This document shows positions 8,216-16,596 of a DNA stretch of 47,081 nt, piece after piece. The notes beneath the pieces are model-generated. The model was not told the DNA's origin and searched no databases. It saw only the letters and a list, made by a program, of their open reading frames with translations. The position numbers and the translations under genes are program-made. Location of the stretch: positions 12,805-59,885 of the forward strand of contig PLRJ01000227.1 of NCBI GenBank assembly GCA_003163855.1. Direction: 5' to 3'. This DNA is from Bryobacterales bacterium. GTDB lineage: Bacteria > Acidobacteriota > Terriglobia > Bryobacterales > Bryobacteraceae. Numbering within the stretch: the stretch's first letter is position 1; the number at the start of each line of letters is the position of its first letter.

Positions 8216-9529
8216 ATGAACTTCCCGCGGTTTGTTCTAGCCGAGCAGTCCTTCCCGGATAGAGCCATTAGAAATATCCCTGAGCATATTAGGCAGGAGT
8301 TGGCGAGTGCCGGCTTTGCGGCGCGCGTTCCCAAAGGAGCGCGAATTGCCATTGGCGTCGGTAGCCGGGGCATTTCTAATATTTCAACCATTGTGAAATC
8401 GGTGGTTGAGTTCTGGAAGGCGCAAGGCGCCAACCCGTTCATCATTCCAGCCATGGGCAGCCACGGTGCGGCTTCTGCCGAAGGCCAGTTGGATGTGCTG
8501 GCACATTACGGTATTCACGAAGCCACCATGGGCGTGCCGGTGGTGAGTTCGCTGGAAGTGGTGAAGCTGGGAACGACGCCTGAAGGTATTGAGACGTTCA
8601 TGGATAAAGCCGCCTATGAATCGGATGGCGTGTTCCTGGTGGCGCGCGTGAAGTGGCACACCGATTTTGCAGGCGCTATTGAAAGCGGCTTGTTCAAGAT
8701 GATGGCTATCGGACTTGGCAAGTTCGCCGGAGCCCAGCGCTATCACTCCTATGCCTACCGGATGGGTTTGGAAAAGATGATTCGCGCGGTCGGCGCCAGC
8801 GTGTTTTCCAGCGGCAAGGTTTTAGGTGGCTTAGCCATTCAGGAGAGCGCGCACCATGAAACGGCCGGACTTGTGGCTGTGACCACTTCACAGGGCCTGC
8901 CCGCGATGATCGCACAGGAGGAAAAGATACTGGCTGAAGTGAAGAGCTGGGCGGGTAAACTGCCGGTGCCTGAGATGGACATTCTGATAGTGGATGAGAT
9001 TGGCAAGAACATCAGCGGCGCCGGGATGGACACCAAGGTTATCAATCGCAGCGTGAACGGCGAGTACAATCCATGGCCCAATACTCCGCTAGTGAGGCGT
9101 TTGTACGCGCGCGGTATAAGCGAACTGTCCTATCACAGCGCGGTTGGTCTGGGCATGGCCGATGTGGTTCATGACAGGCTGGTGAACGACGTGGATTGGA
9201 ACCCAACTTATATTAACTCGCTAACCGCATCCACGCCGGCGGCCATTCGCACGCCAATCCATTTCCCCAGTGACCTCGAGGCGTTGGAAGCGATTGCCCC
9301 CACGGTCGGCAAGCTCGACCTTTCTACGGTTACCTATTGCCGCATCAAGAATACTCTGGAGCTTTCGCATTTCATGATCAGTGAGAACCTGATTGCCGAT
9401 TTGCCAGCGGGCGCAAAGGTGCTCTCCGAGCCGTTCGATTTGCAGTTCGATCATAACGGCGACATTCTTGAACCGGAGGCGAATAAAAGTAGAACAGAAC
9501 AGCCGGCTGGTGCATCTACCCACATGTAA
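8216..9529 (+). CDS. LarA-like (DUF2088, nickel-pincer racemase superfamily) protein
   Basis: The 437-residue cytoplasmic protein resembles the DUF2088/LarA superfamily. Visible features are an N-terminal Rossmann-like part (RIAIGVGSRGISN), AMGSHGAAS where LarA has its GTHR histidine, and KWHTDF followed ten residues later by SGLFKMMAIGLGK. The latter aligns with the His and pincer-binding Lys region of LarA. The C-terminal half contains DILIVDEIGKNISGAGMD. LarA relatives racemise or epimerise 2-hydroxy acids with a nickel-pincer nucleotide, but the activity here is unknown and no larB, larC or larE is in the window. I chose ATG 8216 over an upstream in-frame start because the upstream part runs into the divergent gene and has no family similarity. 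The -10 box 6 nt upstream suggests a leaderless mRNA. Confidence 0.75.
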   Translation: MNFPRFVLAEQSFPDRAIRNIPEHIRQELASAGFAARVPKGARIAIGVGSRGISNISTIVKSVVEFWKAQGANPFIIPAMGSHGAASAEGQLDVLAHYGIHEATMGVPVVSSLEVVKLGTTPEGIETFMDKAAYESDGVFLVARVKWHTDFAGAIESGLFKMMAIGLGKFAGAQRYHSYAYRMGLEKMIRAVGASVFSSGKVLGGLAIQESAHHETAGLVAVTTSQGLPAMIAQEEKILAEVKSWAGKLPVPEMDILIVDEIGKNISGAGMDTKVINRSVNGEYNPWPNTPLVRRLYARGISELSYHSAVGLGMADVVHDRLVNDVDWNPTYINSLTASTPAAIRTPIHFPSDLEALEAIAPTVGKLDLSTVTYCRIKNTLELSHFMISENLIADLPAGAKVLSEPFDLQFDHNGDILEPEANKSRTEQPAGASTHM

Positions 9530-9532
9530 ACT

Positions 9533-10786
9533 GTGGATATTCAGCAGAAGTTGCGCGTGCTGGCGGATGCTGCGAAATATGACGCTTCGTGCGCCAGCAG
9601 CGGCTCTCGCAGGGCGCGTGTCGAGGGCGGCCTGGGCAACACCAACGGTGTAGGCATCTGCCACAGCTACACCCCCGACGGCCGCTGCATCTCGTTGCTG
9701 AAACTGCTGCTGACGAACTACTGCGTTTACGATTGCAGCTACTGCATCAACCGCATTTCCAGCGATACTCAGCGGGCTCGCTTCACGCCGGAAGAAGTTG
9801 TCTTTCTCACGACTGAGTTTTACAAGCGCAACTACATAGAGGGCTTATTTCTAAGCTCCGGCGTCATTCAAAGTCCCGACTACACCATGGAGCAAATGGT
9901 GCGCGTGGCTAAGTTGCTGCGGGTAGAGCAGAAATTTGGCGGCTATATCCATTTGAAGGCCGTGCCGGGAGCTTCTGAGGAGTTGCTGCGCGAGGCGGGA
10001 AGCTGGGCCGACAGGCTGAGCGCGAATATGGAACTGGCCGCCGATAGAGATCTGGCCGCGCTGGCTCCGGCGAAATCGCACCGCGAAATTGAAACGTCCA
10101 TGCAGCAGATTGCCTGCGGCATTCTGGAGGCGAAGGATCGGACCACCGCAGCCGGCAAAGGTCCGAAATTTGCCCCTGCGGGACAGAGCACGCAATTCAT
10201 TGTGGGTGCGACGAGTACCCCCGATTCCGAAATGTTGACCAAGTCCGCCGATTTGTATAAGAACTATCGATTAAGACGCGCCTACTATTCGGCCTTCAGT
10301 CCGATACCCCATGCCGATCCTGCCCTGCCGTTGAAAAAGATACCGCTGGTGCGCGAGCACCGGCTTTACCAGGCCGACTGGCTGATCCGCTTCTATGGTT
10401 TTTCGGCGGACGAGTTGACAACGCCGGCCGACCGGAACCTGGCTTTGGATAAAGACCCTAAGCTGGCCTGGGCGCTGCGCAATCGCGAATTCTTCCCTGT
10501 GGATGTCAACAAGGCGGGCGAAGCCGCCTTGCTGCGAGTGCCGGGGTTCGGCGTTCGTAACGTCAAGCGCATGGTTCGGATAAGGCGCTATCGCAAACTG
10601 ACGCTGGGCGATTTAGCCAAGCTGAAAATTTCAGTGAAGAAGTCACAATATTTTATTGTCGCCGCCGGCCACAATCCAGCTGTGCATGAGATTGATTCGC
10701 AGAAACTGCCGAAGAAATTCGAACTCGCGTCACAGCAGATGGGCCTGTTTGAGGCTGCTGAGGTGGCGCGTACAGGCGAGCTATGA
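9533..10786 (+). CDS. Putative DNA modification/repair radical SAM protein (TIGR03916 type)
   Basis: This is a 417-residue radical SAM enzyme. The [4Fe-4S] cluster motif is C64-x3-C68-x2-C71 (CVYDCSYC), preceded by the family-typical N-terminus KYDASCASSGS and GICHSYTPDGRC. The C-terminal ~100 residues contain a helix-hairpin-helix DNA-binding element (ALLRVPGFGVRNVKRMVRIR). This combination matches the family described as putative DNA modification/repair radical SAM proteins; the chemistry has not been established to my knowledge. The GTG at 9533 gives the conserved MDIQQKLRVLADAAKYD start. It lies 3 bp after the LarA-like gene and has no good ribosome site. It overlaps the next gene by 4 bp (ATGA), and that gene is the usual partner family, so the two probably act together. 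Confidence 0.92.
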   Translation: MDIQQKLRVLADAAKYDASCASSGSRRARVEGGLGNTNGVGICHSYTPDGRCISLLKLLLTNYCVYDCSYCINRISSDTQRARFTPEEVVFLTTEFYKRNYIEGLFLSSGVIQSPDYTMEQMVRVAKLLRVEQKFGGYIHLKAVPGASEELLREAGSWADRLSANMELAADRDLAALAPAKSHREIETSMQQIACGILEAKDRTTAAGKGPKFAPAGQSTQFIVGATSTPDSEMLTKSADLYKNYRLRRAYYSAFSPIPHADPALPLKKIPLVREHRLYQADWLIRFYGFSADELTTPADRNLALDKDPKLAWALRNREFFPVDVNKAGEAALLRVPGFGVRNVKRMVRIRRYRKLTLGDLAKLKISVKKSQYFIVAAGHNPAVHEIDSQKLPKKFELASQQMGLFEAAEVARTGEL

Positions 10787-12159
10787 TCGCGGCGCAAGCG
10801 GAAGATTTTGTCAGCTTCCGCGCCACGGCGCGAACTCTGCTGGCGGCCGGCATTCCTCCTGATCAAGTGGCGTGGGGCGATTCTCTGTTCGCATCCAACG
10901 TCGATTTACCGAACCAAGCCAATCCGGTGGCCGTGCCGAGGGATTTCCTGGCGCTGGCTGAGTTGGTTGCTCTTCATCGTGACTCGGTGAAATGGCCACT
11001 CCTCTATCGAGTCCTCTATCGATTGACGCACGGCGAACGAGATCTCTTGAAAGTGGACGTCGATGACGATGTAAGGGCGCTTCTGTTGATGGAGAAAGCG
11101 CTCCGTCGCGATATGCACAAGATGACGGCGTTTGTTCGCTTTCGCCGTGTACGGGATGCTGAGCCGGAATACTTCGTAGCTTGGCACCGGCCTGAACATT
11201 ACATTGTGGAGCGCATGGCTCCCTGGTTTCGGAACCGTTTTGGGAGCTTTCGCTGGTCTATCCTAACGCCTGATAAAAGTGCGCATTGGGACTTGGAGAA
11301 CCTCACGTTCGGGCCAGGCGTGCCCAGATCTGATGCGCCGGACGAAGACGCTTTAGAAGACCTGTGGCGCGATTATTACCGCTCTATATTCAATCCCGCC
11401 CGTGTCAAGTTCAAGGCAATGAAAGCGGAGATGCCGGTGCGCCACTGGGCGACTTTGCCGGAAACGCAGATCATTCCGAGCTTGCTGCTGGAAGCCGAGG
11501 GGCGAGTGCTGAAGATGGCAAAAGAACAGAAGGGGTCGGCAGCGGCCTATGTTCCCGACGTGCGCGAACTGGCAATGTTGCAAGCGGCTGCCCGGGGCTG
11601 TAAGGGGTGCGACCTCTATGCTCACGCGACCCAGGTGGTGTTTGGCGAAGGCCCAAGTGATGCCGCAGTTGTGATGGTGGGCGAGCAGCCGGGCGATGAA
11701 GAAGACCAGAAAGGGCATCCGTTTGTCGGCCCCGCAGGCAGGTTGTTGAACAAGGCCATGAACGAAGCCGGGCTCGACCGCGAAAAGATCTATGTAACGA
11801 ATGCCGTCAAACACTTCAAGTTCATCGAGCGCGGCAAGAGGCGCATTCATGCCAAGGCAACCGGCATTGAGATATCCGCTTGCCGGCCTTGGCTGGAGGC
11901 CGAACTGATGACGCTGCAGCCGCAGCTCGTCGTCTGTTTAGGCGCCACGGCGGCGCAAAGTTTGATGGGCCGCGATTTCAGGATCACCACCGAGCGCGCT
12001 AAATTTTTCCCTCATCGCTGGGCCAAGGAACTTGTAGCCACCATTCATCCATCCGCTGTCTTGCGCATGCCGGAACGGTTCGACGAAGAGTATGCGCTTC
12101 TGGTGCGAGATTTGACCATCATCGCTGAACGAGTGAAGGAACTGGAAAAAACTAGTTAA
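10783..12159 (+). CDS. TIGR03915/DUF4130 domain fused to UdgX-type uracil-DNA glycosylase
   Basis: The 458-residue protein has two parts. Residues 1-~240 match the probable DNA metabolism family (TIGR03915/DUF4130) with HKMTAFVRFR and FVAWHRPEHYIVERMAPWFRNRF-like segments. Residues ~255-458 are a family-4/UdgX uracil-DNA glycosylase: probable Fe-S cysteines at C273, C276, C367 and C385, motif A GEQPGDEED (~300), the UdgX-specific KRRIH loop (352-356) whose His forms a covalent bond to the abasic sugar in characterised UdgX, and HPSAVLR (422-428). The protein should bind uracil sites in DNA and stay covalently attached. It is translationally coupled to the radical SAM gene upstream, and its stop overlaps the convergent SirB1-like gene by 8 bp. 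Confidence 0.93.
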   Translation: MIAAQAEDFVSFRATARTLLAAGIPPDQVAWGDSLFASNVDLPNQANPVAVPRDFLALAELVALHRDSVKWPLLYRVLYRLTHGERDLLKVDVDDDVRALLLMEKALRRDMHKMTAFVRFRRVRDAEPEYFVAWHRPEHYIVERMAPWFRNRFGSFRWSILTPDKSAHWDLENLTFGPGVPRSDAPDEDALEDLWRDYYRSIFNPARVKFKAMKAEMPVRHWATLPETQIIPSLLLEAEGRVLKMAKEQKGSAAAYVPDVRELAMLQAAARGCKGCDLYAHATQVVFGEGPSDAAVVMVGEQPGDEEDQKGHPFVGPAGRLLNKAMNEAGLDREKIYVTNAVKHFKFIERGKRRIHAKATGIEISACRPWLEAELMTLQPQLVVCLGATAAQSLMGRDFRITTERAKFFPHRWAKELVATIHPSAVLRMPERFDEEYALLVRDLTIIAERVKELEKTS

Positions 12160-12970
12160 GGCCAGCTTTCCAGCGTTCAATCAGCAGCAGTTGCTTTTCC
12201 ACTTGGTCGCGCTCCGGAGCGTCCGGTTCCAAACGCAGATACATTTCAAGGTCTGACTTAGCGGCGCGATGATTCAACTGCCGCAGATGAATTAAACCGC
12301 GATGCCGATACTCTTCGGCATACTCGGGCATGGCGTCGATGAGAAGATCGAGCACCTGGCGAGCCTTATCGAAGGCCTCGCCGCGCAGATAGATGGCTTT
12401 CAGGTTGCTAAGCATGCGCACCATGATCTGGCGGTTATTCACTGGAGCCAAAACGGCTGGGTTGGCGCGCAGATCGACGCCGCCCGTTTCCTTGGCCAGC
12501 GTACATAGATCGGTAAACGAAAGAATGCGGCCGCGATTGAATGGATCAACCCAGTAACGCGCCTCGGAGTCCTGGTAAACGACGATGAAATGCCCGGGCA
12601 AGCCGATGCCGTGAACCGGGCGCGCCAGTCGCCGCGCGATCTCCATATAGACGATAGAAAGCGTAATGGGGATGCCGAGGCGGCGCATCAGAACGGAATT
12701 GAGGCAACTGTTCCGTGGATCGTAATAATCCTCTTCGTTTCCCCGGAACTGCAGCACATCAAAGAGAAGTTCGTTGCAGGCGCTAATAAAATCAAGGCCG
12801 CTGGCGCTTAGTGAGATTTGCGAATCAACCTGCTCCGCCAGGTTGTCGAGGCGAAAATTGGAGGCCTCCATATCGAGGCCCGGGAACTCGATGCTCGCGA
12901 GCTCAAGAGCCGCGACGTCAAGCGTGACAGTAGAGCGATCGTCCCTTAAGACGTCGAGCAGGCGAAGCAC
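12152..12970 (-). CDS. SirB1 family protein (transglutaminase-like core with TPR tail)
   Basis: The 272-residue protein matches the SirB1/transglutaminase-like-with-TPR family. It has NELLFDVLQFRGNEEDYYDPRNS, a Leu/Ile-rich strand RRLGIPITLSIVYMEIARR, GIGLPGHFIV and WVDPFNRG, followed by two TPR-like helix pairs (LKAIYLRGEAFDKARQVLD and HLRQLNHRAAKSDLEMYL). The canonical Cys of true transglutaminases is replaced by Ser in ITLSIVYMEI, as I recall is usual for this family. No export signal is present. Function is not well defined; in enterobacteria it neighbours genes of nucleotide or peptide-chain release. The start is GTG at 12970, with GATAAT 9 nt upstream and no Shine-Dalgarno. Its stop overlaps the UdgX gene stop (ACTAGTTAA). 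Confidence 0.88.
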   Translation of the reverse strand: MLRLLDVLRDDRSTVTLDVAALELASIEFPGLDMEASNFRLDNLAEQVDSQISLSASGLDFISACNELLFDVLQFRGNEEDYYDPRNSCLNSVLMRRLGIPITLSIVYMEIARRLARPVHGIGLPGHFIVVYQDSEARYWVDPFNRGRILSFTDLCTLAKETGGVDLRANPAVLAPVNNRQIMVRMLSNLKAIYLRGEAFDKARQVLDLLIDAMPEYAEEYRHRGLIHLRQLNHRAAKSDLEMYLRLEPDAPERDQVEKQLLLIERWKAGLN

Positions 12971-13031
12971 GCGAATTAGATTATCATTCCGCCGCCAAGG
13001 TGCTCAGCGATCACCTTGTTCTAAGGTCATC

Positions 13032-13061
13032 TTGACACCATTCCGGTAGACAAAGGATACT
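13032..13061 (+). promoter_or_regulatory. Sigma-70-type promoter of the TonB receptor gene
   Basis: A full consensus -35 TTGACA (13032-13037) is followed by an 18-bp spacer and GATACT (13056-13061). A start near 13069 would leave a 5' leader of about 75 nt before the ATG at 13145, which has its own ribosome site GGAAAGGG. This is the best -35/-10 pair I found in the window. Confidence 0.65.
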
Positions 13062-13144
13062 AGATCAATTCACCCTGCTTTCATATCTGTAAGAGAGAAG
13101 TCCTTGTTCGACGCTCGCAGGGGTGCGGTGGAAAGGGTCATTCT

Positions 13145-16100
13145 ATGCTTACTGGACGAAGACTTATTAACAGCGGTTTGCTGTGCGCGTGGCTGGGCGC
13201 GGGATTAGCCCTTTATGGGCAAGCAACAGGTAGCATCTCCGGCACTGTAACGGACGCCACTGGCGCGGCAGCCGGCAACGTGAAGATTACCATCTCCGGC
13301 GAAGTCACGGGAACCAAACGCGAGACGACGACAGACAGCTCCGGCCATTACGTGGTGCCTTTGTTAGGTGTTGCCAACTATGACATCAAAGCGGAACTGA
13401 ATGGCTTTCAAGCTGCCGAGGAGAAGGACGTTCGTCTGCAGACGGATGAACATCGGGAAGTTGATTTTCGGCTGGTTCCGGCGTCAGTCTCGTCTACTGT
13501 CGAGGTGACCGGCACTGCGGTGGCTGTGCAAACCGCAAATCCAACGCTCGGCCAGGTAATTACCTCGCAACAAGTGGCCGACCTGCCGTTAAACGGACGT
13601 GACTTTGTGCAATTGGCTACTCTGACGCCAGGCACTACGGCCGAAACCAATCCGGGAAGTTTTTTTAACGGCGGACCAAGCAGCGAAGTGTCTGCACGCG
13701 GCTCGTTCTCTTTATCCGTCGGAGGTTCGCGCGCGAACTCTACCGACTGGCTGCTGGATGGTAACGACAATAACGAACTTACCGGCGGCGGCATCGCCAT
13801 ATTGCCATCTATTGATGCCATTCAGGAATTCAAAGTTCTTACCTATAACTACTCGGCCGAATTCGGCACGCGCGCCGGCCCGACTGTTCTTGTAACAACC
13901 AAGTCGGGTACAAATGCGCTTCATGGAACACTTTTCGAATTCTTCCGTAATACCAAGCTCGACGCTCGGAGTTTCTTTGCCACTTCAACCGAACAGTTCA
14001 ATCTGAATCAGTTTGGCGGTTCTGTGGGTGCGCCTATTAAGAAGGACAAAACTTTTATCTTCGCCGACATTCAGAATAAGTTTCAGCGGCACGGGATACC
14101 CTTCGAGGGCTTGGTTCCCAGCATAGCGATGCGCAACGGCGACTTCACCGACGACGCCTTCGGCAATAAGCGGAGTGGGTTTCTGACCAATCCCAACGTG
14201 GCCGGCAATCCTCCATTCGAGTGTAATTCAGCTGGAAACGCTATTCCGGCGGCGCCAGACGGTAGTCAATCAGGCGGCGTTCCTTGCAACAAGATTCCTT
14301 CGAACCTGATCAATCCCATTACGCAGAAGCTGATCAATCTGTATCCGCTACCGAACGCCGACAATTCGGCTCTCGGCTACAACTATGTCAGCGAGCCTGT
14401 GCGCAAATTGAATGAAGGCGAATTCGATGGCAGACTAGATCATAACTTCAGCAGCAACGATTACGCTTTCGCGCGCTTCAGCTACGATCAGGCAACCTCC
14501 TATGTTCCTGGCGGTTCACCTGGTTTTGCGGAAGCTAATCCATTTGCTAGTAATCAAGGCATCTTGAATCACGGGCGCAACTTTGCCCTTTCGGAGACGC
14601 ATGTTTTTTCAGGTAACACTGTTAATCAAATCAGCGCCGGCTACAACCGCATCTTCGATTACATCTCGTCGCAGGGAACCGGTAGCTGTATTTCCAAGGC
14701 GCTCGGCATCCCCGGAGCCAATATCGGCGGATATAGCTGCGGGCTTACGAGTGCTCAAATGGACGGGAACTACTGGTCATTGGGTGATCGCGGCTTCTCT
14801 CCTTTCCAGGGAGGCACCAACGTTTTCTCTGCGTCCGACTCTTTAGATATGGTGCGTGGAAATCACGACGTCAAGATTGGCGGAGGTGTTCGGGCCAATC
14901 AGATGAATATCGGGACGGAAGGTTTTCAGGACGGTTACTGGATCTATAGCGGCCTATGGACGAACGAACCAATGGCCGATCTGCTTCTTGGCCTGCCGAG
15001 CCTAGCGATCCACGACACAGCCTTCACCGGACCGGTCACGGGAAGGCGCTGGAAGCTTTTTCGTCCATTCATCGAGGACGACTGGCATGTATCGAAAAAT
15101 CTGACCCTAAACCTTGGCTTGGCCTGGGCGCTGGTTACACCTATTACAGAAGCGCATGACAGACAAGCAGACTTCAATCCAGCAACGGGAACCTTCCTGA
15201 TTGCAGGGCAGAATGCAGGACCTGCCGCAGGAATTCAAATGGATAGGACCGCGCTCGAACCTCGCCTTGGAGTCGCTTGGAAACCGTTTGGGAACTCGAA
15301 TACGGCAATTCGCGGCGGATATGCAATTTTTCACGACTCCTCATGGAATCAGGGTTCGCAAGGTCTATGGCAGAATCCTCCTTACTATGCCGAGTCCAAC
15401 CAATCCGCGTTCGGCTATTATTATCCTGATGGTTCCGGCCCGGTATACTGTACTTTTGCCACTGCAGCCTGCGCCACAAAATCTGGATTACCCCCGTCGG
15501 CTATTAGTGCCTCCAACGGTTTCCCGATTTTTACTGCCGCTCCCACGCCGGCAAGTTTTCAAGGCACTATTCTCTCCCAGAACCTAAACTTCAAACAAGG
15601 CCGAGTTCAGCAGTTCAATGTCAATATTGAGCATCAGTTACCCGGTCAAGTTGTGGTCACTGCCGGTTATGCAGGTTCCGTTAGTTCACATATTCTGATT
15701 GACGGGAATAACATCAATGTCCATTCTCCGTCCGCTTGCGGGATGGCTTCCGGGTATTCACTGGGTTGCGGAACTGGCAACTCCTACTTAGGTATTCCTT
15801 ACACAGCATTTCCTAACTCGATTATCGAAAACATCACAGATCAGGGAAGGGCGCATTACAACTCCTTGCAGATTAAGGCTGAAACCAAGAGTGAGACCAA
15901 AGGTATTTATGCGCTGATCGGTTACACGTATGCGAGAGCCTATGACAACGGGTTCTCCGACGGCTTGGGAAGCACCATCGGTGCAACCTACTATCCGCTC
16001 CCTAACTGGCAGAACCTGGATTGGGGGCTCTCACAAATCAACCTGAATCACAATTTCACTGCTAGCGTGATTTACGATTTACCGGTCGGCAAAGGGAAGA

Positions 16101-16594
16101 AATTCGGGAACTCATGGGCTCCCGCAGCCAACACGATTTTGGGTAACTGGCAGGTTACCGTTATTGAAAAGGCAACTTCGGGCTTCCCGCTGTTTATCGT
16201 AGATAGCGCGAATAACTCCGGTGTTAATTTCGAGAATAACGGAAACAGCCTGAACCGGCCGAATCAGACCTGCGGGCCACAGCCCACAAACCAGACATTG
16301 AGTGAGTTCTTTGTCACTTCCTGCTTCTCGGCGCCAGCGACTGGTCAACTGGGAAATGCTTCTCGCACTCCTTACTCAGGACCGAACTTCATTAATACTG
16401 ACTTTTCAGTGGTAAAGCACTTCCCCATAATGGAAGGCGCCCGTATCGATTTCCGGGCTGAGTTCTTCAACCTGTTTAACCATGCCCAGTTCGGACAGCC
16501 AGGTGTTGATATCAATGCGGGAAATTTCGGCGCCATAAGTTCCACGGTGAATAATCCTCGAGTGATCCAGTTCGCGATTAAGGCCGCTTTCTAA
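13145..16594 (+). CDS. Oar-like TonB-dependent receptor with carboxypeptidase-regulatory domain
   Basis: This 1,149-residue outer-membrane protein imports or binds a ligand, with energy from TonB/ExbBD. It has a signal peptide (~1-27, ending at LYGQA), an Ig-like carboxypeptidase regulatory domain (~28-110, GSISGTVTDATGAA), and a plug domain (~115-250) with LPLNGRDFVQL and the SRANSTDWLLDGNDN segment. A 22-strand-type barrel follows, and the C-terminus VIQFAIKAAF ends in Phe, the usual outer-membrane assembly signal. This is the expanded acidobacterial type likened to Oar and to SusC-like polymer receptors; the substrate is unknown. It has its own promoter at 13032. It ends 2 bp from the convergent TPR gene, leaving no room for a hairpin terminator between them. 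Confidence 0.93.
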   Translation: MLTGRRLINSGLLCAWLGAGLALYGQATGSISGTVTDATGAAAGNVKITISGEVTGTKRETTTDSSGHYVVPLLGVANYDIKAELNGFQAAEEKDVRLQTDEHREVDFRLVPASVSSTVEVTGTAVAVQTANPTLGQVITSQQVADLPLNGRDFVQLATLTPGTTAETNPGSFFNGGPSSEVSARGSFSLSVGGSRANSTDWLLDGNDNNELTGGGIAILPSIDAIQEFKVLTYNYSAEFGTRAGPTVLVTTKSGTNALHGTLFEFFRNTKLDARSFFATSTEQFNLNQFGGSVGAPIKKDKTFIFADIQNKFQRHGIPFEGLVPSIAMRNGDFTDDAFGNKRSGFLTNPNVAGNPPFECNSAGNAIPAAPDGSQSGGVPCNKIPSNLINPITQKLINLYPLPNADNSALGYNYVSEPVRKLNEGEFDGRLDHNFSSNDYAFARFSYDQATSYVPGGSPGFAEANPFASNQGILNHGRNFALSETHVFSGNTVNQISAGYNRIFDYISSQGTGSCISKALGIPGANIGGYSCGLTSAQMDGNYWSLGDRGFSPFQGGTNVFSASDSLDMVRGNHDVKIGGGVRANQMNIGTEGFQDGYWIYSGLWTNEPMADLLLGLPSLAIHDTAFTGPVTGRRWKLFRPFIEDDWHVSKNLTLNLGLAWALVTPITEAHDRQADFNPATGTFLIAGQNAGPAAGIQMDRTALEPRLGVAWKPFGNSNTAIRGGYAIFHDSSWNQGSQGLWQNPPYYAESNQSAFGYYYPDGSGPVYCTFATAACATKSGLPPSAISASNGFPIFTAAPTPASFQGTILSQNLNFKQGRVQQFNVNIEHQLPGQVVVTAGYAGSVSSHILIDGNNINVHSPSACGMASGYSLGCGTGNSYLGIPYTAFPNSIIENITDQGRAHYNSLQIKAETKSETKGIYALIGYTYARAYDNGFSDGLGSTIGATYYPLPNWQNLDWGLSQINLNHNFTASVIYDLPVGKGKKFGNSWAPAANTILGNWQVTVIEKATSGFPLFIVDSANNSGVNFENNGNSLNRPNQTCGPQPTNQTLSEFFVTSCFSAPATGQLGNASRTPYSGPNFINTDFSVVKHFPIMEGARIDFRAEFFNLFNHAQFGQPGVDINAGNFGAISSTVNNPRVIQFAIKAAF

Positions 16595-16596
16595 GG

